Shown one piece after another: positions 1-9,268 of a DNA stretch of 20,887 nt. The notes beneath the pieces were generated by a model. That model saw only the letters and a program-made list of their open reading frames with translations, made no database searches and had not been told where the DNA came from. Position numbers and translations under genes: made by a program. Every line of letters begins with the position of its first letter. The first letter of the stretch is position 1. Source of the DNA: Lachancea kluyveri NRRL Y-12651 (taxonomy: Eukaryota; Ascomycota; Saccharomycetes; Saccharomycetales; Saccharomycetaceae); NCBI GenBank assembly GCA_000149225.2, contig AACE03000035.1:1-20887 (forward strand), written 5' to 3'.

Positions 1-935
1 AAATATTACCGATAAAATAAAGCAGCACAATTAAACACAGTTAATTAAATCTGTGTAATATAATATTTTATTTTATTTTATTTTATTTTATTTTGCCGAG
101 GTAATTAAATATAAATAAGTACCTGTATAAATATTATACAGTTAATCTATGTTTGTAACCATTTTATTTTATTTTATTTTATTTTATTTTATTTTATTTT
201 ATTTTATTTTATTTTATTTTGTCGGGATAATTAAATATAAATAAGAAGAACAATGACTAAATATTATATAACTCTTTAAGTCATTATCTAATAAAAAACT
301 AAATTTCTATCTATTAATAATAATTTTATATAATATTAATATTAATAAATACCCGTATAAATATTATACAGTTAATCTGTATTTATGACCGACAGGAGAA
401 TTAAATTAAATTTAATTATATAGTTTCGATATATTTAATAAATAAAGAGTAAAACTCAAAGATAATAAATACCTGCACAAATATTATATAGCTGTGTTTA
501 AATGTGATTGCTAGGATTATATTTAAAATAATTTTATTATAATATAAATAATAATAATATAAATAATATTATATATTATTAAATAAATATCCAATATTTT
601 TATATTTATTAATTAGAAAAATAAGTTATATTTAAATATAAATAATAATATATAATATATAAATATAATATAATAAATAAATATAGAATTATATTATTTA
701 AAAAATAATTAATTAATTAATTAATTAATTAATAATAATTAAATATTCTTGATAAAGTAAAGCAGCACAATTAAACACAGCTTTAATCAGCTGTGTTTGT
801 GATCATTTTGCCGGGATTTTTATTAGTTTTTATATTAATAAAAATATAATTAATAATAAATATAATAATTTATAAAGATATAATTATATTATATATAAAA
901 AGCTCCTATTCGTTAATTATAAATGAAGAGAATAA
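1..935. other. Intergenic A+T region downstream of 21S rRNA
   Basis: No gene is visible on either strand. The stretch holds several decayed family A palindromes, recognised by the core ACACAG...CTGTGT and by the right end TTTTGCCGGG or its variants: about 1-100, 100-235, 340-400, 465-525 and 745-818. The copies at 1-100 and 745-818 share the unusual left part GTAAAGCAGCACAATTAAAC or a near match, so they form a subgroup. Two TTTTA arrays (66-94 and 161-220) lie against the right ends of such copies. The rest is low-complexity AT. Confidence 0.7.
161..220. repeat. ATTTT pentamer array, 12 copies
   Basis: Twelve uninterrupted ATTTT units end directly at GTCGGG, a variant of the GCCGGG end of family A elements. 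A shorter array of the same unit occupies 66-94 and ends at GCCGAGG. The intact copy at 9075-9152 has two ATTTT units in that position, so the arrays look like expansions of the element's right arm. Confidence 0.9.
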
Positions 936-3900
936 TAGTAATGAATAATAGATTAGATATAAAAAAGATAACTGATAAATTAGTATTAACCATCAAAGAT
1001 AGAAAACCTATATATTTATTAATTTTAGTATAAAATAATCAGATAATTATCTCATCTTAAGGCAACTTCATATTTTATATGCATTCAATATTTATTTTTT
1101 ATTAACTTAGCTTATCTACTATGACTATTATTAAAATATAAACTAATATAGATAATATATATATAAAAAAATATATATATATATATTATATAATAATCAA
1201 TAGATACACCATAGGTTAATTCATTCTGATCCTTGCGTACTAAGAATGAGTCTTAAGTTGATAATATTACCTATAGTAGATAGGAACCATACTGATTTAC
1301 ATCGTATTTAACCCAACTCACGTTACCTTTTAATTGACGAACAGTCAAACCCTTCTTAGCACTTACAACCAAGAGGATAGGTAGAGTCGACATCGAGGTG
1401 GCAAACATAGCTTACAATATCTACTCTTTCGCTATATTACCCTGTTCAATTTATTATTTTATAAATATTTTTATTTTTATAAAATTTATATTAATATTTT
1501 TTATTATATATATATAAATTTTAGTATTTATCAATTTGTTACCAAATTGTTTAGACTATGTCATTATCAAATAATTATTAATTATTTGATATTGGGCACT
1601 CGTGGATAAATTATTGTTAACCTAACTCATTATCTAGTCGTTGAACGTTTTTATAACCATTTTTATTTATTTTTTATTTATAGAAATTAATTAATTAATT
1701 AATAATAATGAAGGTTGTTATAAACTTCGCTGCAAATTGTCCAATATTATTTATTTTATTTATATAATAATATTAGGATATTCTTGCAATTCACCCAATT
1801 TACTCCATTTTCTTCCTATAAAATAAAAATTAAATAAAGGAAGAAAAGGATAATTATATTTCACAATATAATGGGACAATAGGATAGTTTATCCCTAGCG
1901 TAACTTTTATTCGTTATCAATAACCTTTACAATCAGTGTTATTTGTTCATTATGCCATACTTACGTACTTGTTTCACTTGTTTGTGTTACAATTGTTGCA
2001 CAGTTATACCATTATATTAATTTAATACATTTTATTATATAATATAAAATTTTTTATATTATTATTATTGTTTTCCAGACAATTTTACTGTACATATTTT
2101 ATTCTATTACTAAGATATATTTATATAAATATAAATATATCCCTATTTACAATTAATATATATAATTTATATTTTTTTATTATTAATAATATTATAATAT
2201 GTATATGGACTTATTCAGATATTTTTGCTGAAAATGACGCCCCATCAAAACTACCAATTAGAGATTGTCTCCTAATAATAATATAAATTAATATATAAAT
2301 TAATTATATTATTATATTTAAGAATTATCTATTAAATATATTATATAGGATTAGAATTATTATAATATAAATATAAAATTTATATATAATATCATAATAA
2401 GTATCTCATTAATATTTAAACAATTACTTAATATTCTGAATATGATATATAATAATTCGATCTATCTAACTACAGTAAAGCTGCATAGGGTCTTTCCGTC
2501 ACACTATAGGTACACAGCATCTTCACTGCGATTTCAATTTCACTTAGCTTAAAGGGGAGACAGTTGTTGTATCATTACGTCATTCATGCAGGACCATAAT
2601 TAGTGGACAATGAATTTCGCTACCTTAGAACCCTCAAAATAAGGCTGCTATTTACCTAACTTTAATTAATTCATCTTTTTAATTTATTAATTTATATATT
2701 AAGCATGGAGCAGAGTTCACACCTTATACTTAAACTTATCGTTTCTGCAAAGTGCGGTGTTTTTAGTAAACAGTTGGACAACTTTGTTTTTATTTCTCTT
2801 TATTGACTAACGTTAGAGCTTTTTTTGCCGAGTTCCTTCCCTTTAATTCTCTAATTCACCTTCATATTCTCTACTTGCATACCTGAGTCGGTCTACATTA
2901 CGGTATTCATAAAATTTATTTCTTGAACTTTATTAGTTTATTATTTTTTTTTTATAATTAATAATTAAGTTGACTTTTTTTTTATTTAGATTTATCCTAT
3001 CGTTAATATATTTTTATTCTTATTTAACTTAAGGGCCGTACTTTTATAGTTAAACCTTATGCTTTAGGTGAAAAGGTTTTTACCTTTTTTTCGTTACTCA
3101 TGTCAGCATTCTCTATCTAATTACCTTTTTTTATTTTATTTTTATTATTAATTAACTTAATTAATAATATTTTTCATTAGATATTCTATTACCATATTAT
3201 TATATTTATTTTATATAATAATATTTAGATATTCGGTTAGATAATTATATTTTTTTTTAAGATCCGTATATTATTTATTAATATAATAATAATAATTAAA
3301 TATTATTATTATAATTTGAAATATTATATATATTTATAAATCAGTGCATTGTTACATGTTCATTAAAGAATGGTTATTGTCAAACCCATCAACTGATTGT
3401 ATTATAATATTTTAATATTTTTTTCACTTATTATCTAATTAGGAACCTTATATCTTAATCTGGGCTGTTTCCCTTTAGACTATTCACCTTATCGCGCATA
3501 GTCTGACTCTTTATCTATATAATTAAACATTTCGAGATCTAATATCTTTGATAAAACTGCAATAGTTCCCCAAATAATAACTTTTTTTTAATTATTGATA
3601 TTTGTAGCTGTACCGTTCTTTAATAAATTTATATTATTTTTATTAATAATTATATTTATAAAGGCTATACTTACATATATTTCATAGAAAACCAGCTATC
3701 TGCAAATCAGATTTGTCTTTCACCACTTATCACAACTAATCAGATGATTTTGCAACATCAACCTGTTCGACCGTTTTATTAACTTTTTTATTTATTAATT
3801 TTTTCCGTCTTGTCATAATAAGATCATTTGCTTTCGGGTCAATTAATATTAACTTTTCCACAATTTTTTTTTATTCAATTTTTTTTTAATTTTTTTATTT

Positions 3901-4344
3901 TGCTAATATTAATTACTTGCTGACCCATTATACAAAAGGTACGTTATTGATTTTTTATCTATAACTGCTTATAGAATAACCATTTTCATACTTTCCCTTG
4001 CGGTACTTATTTTGCTTATTAATACTATTTAGTCTTAGAACTAGTTTGTCCTATTTTCTTACATATTTTCTTACATAATACTTTTTTATTATTAATTTTT
4101 ATAATATGACTATTTATCATTTTCTCTCACCAATACTTATGATATCTCGGTTGATTTTTTTTCCTTAAGTTACTTAGATGTTTCAGTTCACTTAGTCTTT
4201 TTTTTAGGTTTCCCTTAGGTTTTAAAAAAATAAAAATTAATTAATTATTATTTTTTATTAGTAACCTTTACTATTAATAGCTTTTGTATTCTATGATTAT
4301 CCCTTTAAATCTTTTTTATAAATATTTCAAATCTATTATTCATT
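936..4344 (-). rRNA. 21S_rRNA: 21S large-subunit ribosomal RNA, with one group I intron
   Basis: This is the mitochondrial large-subunit rRNA, the peptidyl-transferase RNA of the mitoribosome. The 5' end is set at the last A of an ATATAAGTA promoter (4344-4352), and the RNA then reads GAATAATAGATTTGAAATAT, as in S. cerevisiae. Conserved landmarks on the minus strand include the sarcin-ricin loop AGTACGCAAGGA (1230-1241), TTTGCCACCTCGATGTCG (about 1388-1405) and the GGGATAACAGGG motif split by the intron at 1447-1890. The 3' end is placed near 936 by similarity to the S. cerevisiae terminus CTAATCTATTATTC and is uncertain by about 10 bases. Without the intron the RNA is about 2.96 kb, shorter than the roughly 3.3 kb of S. 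cerevisiae. tRNA-Trp lies directly upstream. Confidence 0.96.
1447..1890 (-). mobile_element. Omega-site group I intron in 21S rRNA, no homing endonuclease
   Basis: The intron splits the universal motif GGGAT|AACAGGG at the position used by the S. cerevisiae omega intron. The boundary fits group I rules: the 5' exon ends in T, the intron ends in G (1447), and exon GGGAT pairs with intron GTCCC to form P1 with a U-G pair at the splice site. Conserved core elements are visible on the minus strand: R, GTTCAACGACTAG (about 1634-1646), and S, GACATAGTCTAAAC (about 1549-1562). The length is 444 nt, against about 1.1 kb for the S. cerevisiae omega intron that encodes I-SceI. No LAGLIDADG reading frame is present; the loops hold only AT filler. 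It should still be able to splice, but it cannot home by itself. Confidence 0.93.
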
Positions 4345-4352
4345 ACTTATAT
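4344..4352 (-). promoter_or_regulatory. Promoter of 21S rRNA (ATATAAGTA)
   Basis: An exact match to the yeast mitochondrial nonanucleotide promoter read by Rpo41/Mtf1. Initiation is expected at the final A (4344). The context TATAAGTAATGA shares the TATAAGTAAT decamer of the other seven intergenic sites. Confidence 0.93.
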
Positions 4353-4396
4353 ACCCTTCTTTTTTAAAATAAGATAAGATAAGATATATATTATTA

Positions 4397-4467
4397 CAAG
4401 GACAGAGAGACTTGAACTCCCAATGATTGATTTGAAATCAACTGTTTTACCATTAAACTATACCCTT
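4397..4467 (-). tRNA. tW(UCA): tRNA-Trp (UCA)
   Basis: The cloverleaf has acceptor AAGGGTA/TGTCCTT with discriminator G. The anticodon loop TTTCAAA gives TCA, which reads both UGA and UGG. This agrees with the protein genes here, where every tryptophan I translated in cox3 and VAR1 is TGA. The sequence is almost the same as the S. cerevisiae gene. It lies between 15S and 21S and has no promoter of its own, so it is probably cut from the 15S transcript. Confidence 0.97.
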
Positions 4468-4600
4468 TATCCTATACCCTTTTTTTATTATTAAATATTT
4501 ATAATAATTTATTTTGTTTTTTATAATTATTTATTTTGTTAATATATTCATTAATATTTATTAAGATTTTTATTATTAGATAGTTACCATCATACCCCTC

Positions 4601-4700
4601 TAAAAAAAACAGGGATCTGTAGATTAATTATTTTTATTATTTTTATTGATTAAAAAAAACAGGGATCTGTAGATTAATTATTTTTATTATTTTTATTGAT
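4601..4700. repeat. Perfect 50 bp tandem duplication
   Basis: Positions 4601-4650 and 4651-4700 are identical. Each unit contains CAGGGATCTGTAGATTAATT followed by TTTTTATTATTTTTATTGAT. Being perfect in a fast-changing spacer, the duplication is probably young, or kept alike by recombination. Confidence 0.95.
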
Positions 4701-4713
4701 TATATTGTTAAAC

Positions 4714-4737
4714 TCTCCCCCCCCCTTGAAAGGGGCT
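4714..4737. repeat. Short C-run/G-run hairpin (family B)
   Basis: A run of nine C is followed by TTGAAAGGGG; CCCCTT pairs with AAGGGG around a two-base GA loop. It resembles a minimal or truncated member of the family B hairpins and lies 14 bp after the 50 bp duplication. Confidence 0.7.
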
Positions 4738-4946
4738 TTTTTTTATTAATAATTAGATTTATTAAGATTTTTATTTAATAATAAATTCATAAATAATATA
4801 AATAAATACCTTAATAATATTTATATTAGATTAAATAGAAAAAAAAATTTTTTATTATATTTAATTATAATTAATAGAAATATATAAATATTATAAAATA
4901 ATAATAATATATAAAAAAATATTCGCACAAAATATTATATTACACA

Positions 4947-4985
4947 GTCCCCGCCCCCCCCCCTAAGGGGGGCGGGGACCCGAAG
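4947..4985. repeat. Family B GC hairpin inserted in a family A element
   Basis: The arms GTCCCCGCCCCC and GGGGGCGGGGAC form a strong hairpin, followed by CCGAAG. It interrupts the family A core, which elsewhere reads ACACAGTTAATTAAATCTGTGT: here ACACAGT (4942-4948) is separated from TAATTAAATCTGTGT (from 4989). AGT stands on both sides of 4949-4985, as a short target duplication would. Confidence 0.85.
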
Positions 4986-5305
4986 AGTTAATTAAATCTG
5001 TGTTTATTATTATTTTGCCGAGGTAAATAATAATAATTATATAATAATTATATATTAAAATATAAATAATATTATATTAAATAATATTAGAAAAATATTA
5101 TTATTATTATTATTAATAATAATTAATTAATTAATTAATTCATTAATTTATTAATTTATTAAATAATATAAATAATACCTAATAACATAAATATTAAATA
5201 AATTCATTATATTTAAATATAATTATTTTAAATACCTATCAATATTAATATTATATTAAACAATAGAGATTAAATTATGTTTAATAATGATAGATAAGGT
5301 AAATA

Positions 5306-6918
5306 AAGGAATATTCAAGAAAATAATAAGCCCACCGCAGGTTCCCCTACGGTAACTGTATTTCAACTTCGCATTAATTCGTAATATTTCTTATATATAT
5401 AAATAATTAATTAAAATATATTAATAAATATATAATAAAATTTAATAAATATACATATTAGGATAATATTATGTTTCAACGCGTGATGAGTGATTAGTGC
5501 GAAACAGTTAGAGTATTCACCGTAACATACTAATTTACGTATTACTAGCAATTCTTTTTTCATATAATCGAATTTCAGATTATAATCCATACTATATATA
5601 ATATATAAATATATTAAAGATTAAAATGTTTTATATTATTAATTCTATATTTTTTTTATATATATTTATAATTTTGTTCTCATTTTATTATAGCACGTCT
5701 ATTACCCATATTATAAGGATCATCATGATTTGTCTTAATTCCTTTCATTTTATCAAAAAGATAGAAATATTATATATAATTAATTATTATATATATGGAG
5801 TTATGTTCGTTAATGAACTTAATCTAAGACCTTGCAGCACGAACTGAAGACAACGATGTAACGCCTGTATTATAATTAAGATTATTAATTATATTATTCA
5901 AAATATGGTAAGGTTAGTCGAGGATTATCGAATTAAATAACATGCTCCACTGCTTAAGTCTGTAACCGTCTATTGTCTTGAGTTTCATTCTTGCGAACGT
6001 ACTCTTCAGGCGGAACACTTTCATTTTCATTTATTTATAATTTATTTTTTATAAATGGTGTTCATTGTTTACAGCTAAAACTACTCGGGTATCGAATCCG
6101 TATTGCTACTTTAGCTTTCGTCCCTCAATGTCAGTTAATATTTAATTAATACCTTCACATATACCAGTCTTATAATGATCATTATCATTTCATCCTTACT
6201 ATTATAATTCTTTAATTAAATTTATTAACTCTAAATAACTTTTTTATTATTCATTCTACGGACCCTTTAAGCCATTATGATTAACGCTAGCCCCCATTGT
6301 CTTACCGCAGCTGCTGGCACAAATTTTGGTTAGGACTATTAAAATATAATATTAATATTATATCCATAATTTTTATTATGGTAGTTTATATCATTATTTT
6401 CACTATTTATGGATTTTATTTTTAATCAATTTATATAATTTTTATTTTTTTTATTATTTATTTTATTAAATATATATCATCCTAATAAGTAACTGGGTCA
6501 ATCTTTCGATCATTGCCCAATATTCCTCACTGCTGTATCATTTAGATATTGACTATGTTTCAGAGTCAACGTGATCGTTATAACTTTCATTATCGACTAT
6601 GGATCGTTGGCTAGGTAAACTTTTACTCTACCTACTACCTAAACCATTATTGGCTTGACTATAAGCAAATAAAAGGATTTTTATTCATTTTTTTACTATA
6701 TATTTTTATATATTTTTTATTAAGCATTTAACTTATCTTATAGTTCATAATTCCATATAATTACTCACGTGTACACCACATATTTATTTCATCATTTGAT
6801 TAATAAACGTTTGATTTGCATGTGTCATGTCCTTATTTAGCGTTTAATCTGAACCAACATCATGTTCTTATTATTTTTTTATTTTTCTCTTTATTAACCT
6901 TTTGTTAATATTTTTATT
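5306..6918 (-). rRNA. 15S_rRNA: 15S small-subunit ribosomal RNA
   Basis: This is the mitochondrial small-subunit rRNA. The 5' end is taken from the ATATAAGTA promoter at 6918-6926; the early sequence GATGTTGGTTCAGATTAA matches S. cerevisiae 15S. The 530 loop, GTGCCAGCAGCTGCGG-type, lies at about 6301-6319. The 3' region has GGGGAACCTGCGGTGGGC (about 5331-5350), and the RNA ends near 5306 in TTGAATATTCC, by analogy with the yeast processing site (uncertain by a few bases). The length of about 1.61 kb is close to the 1.65 kb of S. cerevisiae. No intron and no GC cluster is seen within it. It is followed by tRNA-Trp, probably on the same precursor. Confidence 0.96.
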
Positions 6919-6926
6919 ACTTATAT
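6918..6926 (-). promoter_or_regulatory. Promoter of 15S rRNA (ATATAAGTA)
   Basis: An exact nonanucleotide followed by ATAAAAA. Initiation is expected at 6918, about 60 nt before the conserved 15S sequence begins. Confidence 0.93.
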
Positions 6927-7041
6927 ATATATATAGATATATCTTATATTAATTAATTAATTAATTAATTATTTTTTATTTTTTATTATATTTAAAAATA
7001 TTAATATAGATATAAATATAGATATAAATATAGATATATTT

Positions 7042-7128
7042 CGGATGATGTAGGATTTGAACCTACGAAGCCTATTATGACTTATGATAGCTCAAATATC
7101 ACACCTTAAACCACTCAGTCAACCATCC
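7042..7128 (-). tRNA. tS(UGA): tRNA-Ser (UGA)
   Basis: A type II tRNA of 87 nt with acceptor GGATGGT/ATCATCC and discriminator G. Anticodon stem TGATA/TATCA encloses loop TTTGAGC, giving TGA for UCN codons. It has a long variable arm and the T arm TAGGTTCAAATCCTA. It is nearly identical to the S. cerevisiae gene. It is the last tRNA before the 15S promoter. Confidence 0.97.
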
Positions 7129-7189
7129 TTTTATTTAATCTTTTCAATACATTTTATTGAGAGATTTATTGGAATGATTTAGATTTATT

Positions 7190-7262
7190 TGAGACTAACA
7201 GGGATCGAACCTATATTGGTACCTTATCAAAGTACTATTCTAACCAATTGAATTATAGTCTC
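7190..7262 (-). tRNA. tI(GAU): tRNA-Ile (GAU)
   Basis: The cloverleaf has perfect acceptor GAGACTA/TAGTCTC and discriminator A. Anticodon stem GTACT/GGTAC and loop TTGATAA give GAT, reading AUU and AUC. AUA is methionine in the yeast mitochondrial code. It lies 22 bp after tRNA-Ala in the Asn-Ala-Ile-Ser group. Confidence 0.97.
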
Positions 7263-7284
7263 TTTATATATATTATATCTTTTT

Positions 7285-7356
7285 TGGAGTTAATGAGACT
7301 TGAACTCATATTAATTGCATGCAACGCAATCGTTCTACCAATTTAACTATAACCCC
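7285..7356 (-). tRNA. tA(UGC): tRNA-Ala (UGC)
   Basis: Acceptor GGGGTTA pairs with TAACTCC (one G-U pair), discriminator A. Anticodon stem ATTGC/GCAAT and loop GTTGCAT give TGC, reading all GCN codons. A family B GC hairpin begins only about 5 bp before its 5' end. Confidence 0.97.
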
Positions 7357-7360
7357 CTCT

Positions 7361-7401
7361 CCAGGCCCCCCCCCCACCCCCATAAGTGGGGTGGGGGCTC
7401 C
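7361..7401. repeat. Family B GC hairpin between tRNA-Asn and tRNA-Ala
   Basis: CCAGG leads into a long C run with one A. ATAAG forms the tip, and GTGGGGTGGGGGC is the opposite arm. It fills most of the short gap between two tRNA genes and would be transcribed in their common precursor. Confidence 0.85.
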
Positions 7402-7426
7402 TTTATATTATATATATTATTTTTTT

Positions 7427-7498
7427 AGTCCTCAATAGGAATCGAACCTATCTATTCTCATTAACAGTGAGATGCTTTAACCGATAAGCTATGAAGAC
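7427..7498 (-). tRNA. tN(GUU): tRNA-Asn (GUU)
   Basis: Acceptor GTCTTCA/TGAGGAC. Anticodon stem TCTCA/TGAGA with loop CTGTTAA gives GTT, reading AAU and AAC, the codons most heavily used by VAR1. The T arm is ATAGGTTCGATTCCTAT. The discriminator would be T if the acceptor is seven pairs. A TATAAGTAAT promoter starts 33 nt upstream. Confidence 0.95.
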
Positions 7499-7530
7499 AT
7501 ACTTTTTTTTAGTAATATCATTATTTTTAT

Positions 7531-7539
7531 TACTTATAC
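7531..7539 (-). promoter_or_regulatory. Likely promoter of the Asn-Ala-Ile-Ser tRNA group (GTATAAGTA)
   Basis: It differs from ATATAAGTA only at the first base. It continues as ATAAAAA, the same as downstream of the 15S promoter. The start at 7531 would give a 33 nt leader before tRNA-Asn. Its first base is also the end of the ten-pair helix described at 7539-7783. Confidence 0.7.
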
Positions 7540-7783
7540 TACCTCTCCGGTTACCCCTTTTACACTTATTACCAATAAGAGTTATTTTAATTAGATTTAT
7601 ATCCTTTTTTTTTATTAATTAATTATTTTTTATATTTTATTATTTACATTCTTGTTAATTATTTAATAAATAATATAAAAGATAATTAATCAAAAGCCCC
7701 CGTCGCTTAAATGCAAAGATTCAGATAATTTAGTTAAGTTAGTTATTTCTTAGTTAATTATTAGTTATTAATTGGAGAGGTAG
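7539..7783 (-). ncRNA. Candidate structured RNA of unknown function
   Basis: I do not recognise this element. On the minus strand CTACCTCTCC (7774-7783) can pair perfectly over ten bases with GGAGAGGTAG (7539-7548), closing a domain of about 245 nt. Inside are non-AT segments unlike the surrounding spacer: TTGCATTTAAGCGACGGGGG with AAGC/GCTT pairing (about 7695-7716) and the hairpin CTTATT-GGT-AATAAG (about 7567-7581) followed by AAAAGGGGTAACC. Helix-closed ends and similar length recall small yeast mitochondrial RNase P RNAs, but I see neither the GGAAAGUC-type nor the ACAGAA-type P4 sequence. The strand is assumed from its neighbours. It could also be a decayed GC element pair. Confidence 0.4.
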
Positions 7784-8215
7784 AGTTTATTTATTTATTT
7801 ACATAAATATTTTTTATTATTATATATTTAGATATATTACTAATATTATTTATATGTTTATATATATTTATATATATATATATTCGAGATATATATTATT
7901 TAGATATATATTTATTTATTATATATTATTTATGTAGATATATATATATTTATTTATTTATTATATATTATTTATGTAGATATATATATATATTTATTAT
8001 TATTTAATATATTTTTAGGTATTTATTATTAATATTATTATGTTGATTTTTTTTATTTTTTAGATAATAATATATATATTTCTTGTAGATATTTATAAAT
8101 TATTTAGAAATATTATTATATATATTAATTAAATATATATATATAATACCCTTCTCTTATTTTTTAGATAAGGGGGTTGGAGATATTTATATATATATAT
8201 TTAGATATTTATTAT
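7784..8215. other. Intergenic AT region downstream of tRNA-Tyr
   Basis: No gene is visible. It contains a 42 bp direct repeat (7911-7952 and 7953-7994; the unit includes TTATTTATGTAGATATATAT) and a weak hairpin with C-run and G-run edges at about 8150-8180 (CTTAT/ATAAG around TTTTTTAG). Confidence 0.65.
7911..7994. repeat. 42 bp tandem direct repeat
   Basis: Two near-identical units start at 7911 and 7953, each containing TATATATTATTTATGTAGAT. The motif TGTAGATATATAT recurs near 12121 and 12181. Confidence 0.75.
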
Positions 8216-8300
8216 TGAAGGGAATAGGAATTGAACCTATGAAGGACTTAGCCATTGAGTTTACAGCTCAACTCCAATTACCAACATTGGAGATCCCTCC
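8216..8300 (-). tRNA. tY(GUA): tRNA-Tyr (GUA)
   Basis: A type II tRNA of 85 nt, as expected for mitochondrial tRNA-Tyr of yeasts. Acceptor GGAGGGA/TCCCTTC, discriminator A. Anticodon stem TTGAG/CTCAA and loop CTGTAAA give GTA for UAU and UAC. It has a long variable arm and the T arm ATAGGTTCAATTCCTAT. It stands alone, with about 480 nt between it and the nearest upstream promoter-like site. Confidence 0.97.
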
Positions 8301-8485
8301 TTATTATATACATATATATATTTATTATTTTTTATATATATATTATATACATATATATATATTATTATTACTTTTTTTATATATTATTATGTATACCTTT
8401 TTTATACTTTAATATATATATATAGATATTATTATTATTTATAGAAATATATAAATAAAGAAATATTCACATAAATATTATACAA

Positions 8486-8530
8486 TTAAGTTAAGTTAAG
8501 TTAAGTTAAATTAAATTAAATTAAGTTAAT
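8486..8530. repeat. TTAAG/TTAAA pentamer array
   Basis: Nine pentamers (four TTAAG, three TTAAA, TTAAG and TTAAT). The array lies between ATATTATACAA and TCTGTATTTGTGATTATTTT, which are the halves of a decayed family A element, so it occupies the place of the TTAAT loop. Confidence 0.85.
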
Positions 8531-8780
8531 CTGTATTTGTGATTATTTTATTTTTTTTTATAATAAATAAATAAATAAATATTATTATTTATTATTTATT
8601 ATATATTATTAAGAATATATAAATTATATATATTATTAAATTAATTTTAGTTAATTATTATTATTTATTTATTTTTATTTAGAATTATAAAGATAAGATA
8701 TAAATCTATAGATTAGATATATATAATATATATTGAAATTGTTATTTTTTTTTATTTAGATATATATATATAGATATTAT

Positions 8781-8789
8781 TACTTATAA
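8781..8789 (-). promoter_or_regulatory. Possible promoter upstream of tRNA-Tyr (TTATAAGTA)
   Basis: A TTATAAGTA variant followed by ATAATATC. The start would be 8781, 481 nt before tRNA-Tyr, with no other recognisable gene between. Confidence 0.55.
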
Positions 8790-8971
8790 TATATAATATA
8801 ATAGAATATAATTATTATTATTTACAAAGAAATTATATATAATTATTATTAATATAATAGAATAGAATAGAATAGAATTTTATTTTATATTAAAAAGAAG
8901 TAGAAAGTTATATATATATTATTCTAATTTATATATATATATTTTTATATTTATTTATTTATTTATTATAC

Positions 8972-9046
8972 AATATAATATAATATAATATAATATAATA
9001 TAATATAATATAATATAATATAATATAATATAATATAATATAATAT
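8972..9046. repeat. AATAT pentamer array, about 15 copies
   Basis: About 75 bp of uninterrupted AATAT units, ending some 30 bp before the family A element at 9075. Confidence 0.9.
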
Positions 9047-9074
9047 ACCAAAATATAATATATTATATATTTTA

Positions 9075-9152
9075 ACCCCGGCAAAATAAAATAAAATGGT
9101 CACAAACACAGCTTATCTGTGTTTAAATGGGGCCATTTTATTTTGCCGGGTA
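9075..9152. repeat. Family A element, ATTTT-arm subtype
   Basis: A full palindrome with ends ACCCCGGCAAAATAAAAT and ATTTTATTTTGCCGGGTA and inner core ACAAACACAG-CTTAT-CTGTGTTTAAA. Unlike the CCCGCCGG subtype, its arms contain AAAATAAAAT. It is the best-preserved example of the subtype whose right ends are scattered elsewhere (1-235, 745-818 and 4989-5025). Confidence 0.85.
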
Positions 9153-9268
9153 TTTATTATTTTTATAATAATTATTAATAATATAATTATATATATATAT
9201 ATTATTAATATATATATAAAGAGCCTTATTATAGAGAGGGAATCTAAAGATATATATATTTAAATAAA

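Larger units (their letters stand above)
4468..5305. other. Intergenic region between 15S rRNA and tRNA-Trp
   Basis: No gene is visible. It holds a 50 bp tandem duplication (4601-4700), a C-run/G-run hairpin (4714-4737), and a family A element carrying an inserted family B hairpin (about 4920-5025). The remainder is AT sequence with TTA and TTAA runs. It is presumably the spacer of the 15S-Trp precursor. Confidence 0.7.

Noticed and set aside
1447-1890. An I-SceI-like endonuclease gene in the omega intron
   Set aside because: The intron is only 444 nt and shows no reading frame with LAGLIDADG motifs.
2068-2286. Plus-strand open frame of 72 codons
   Set aside because: It lies antisense within 21S rRNA; the protein is low-complexity Ile/Tyr/Leu read from AT rRNA expansion sequence.
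5626-5847. Plus-strand open frame of 73 codons
   Set aside because: It lies antisense within 15S rRNA, whose conserved sequence explains the region.
7539-7783. Naming the structured segment as RNase P RNA (RPM1)
   Set aside because: Size and closing helix fit, but I find no GGAAAGUC-type or ACAGAA-type conserved sequence; in S. cerevisiae RPM1 lies between the initiator tRNA-Met and tRNA-Pro genes, neither of which is here.
8215-8412. Plus-strand open frame of 65 codons
   Set aside because: Its first part is the complement of tRNA-Tyr and the rest is AT repeat.
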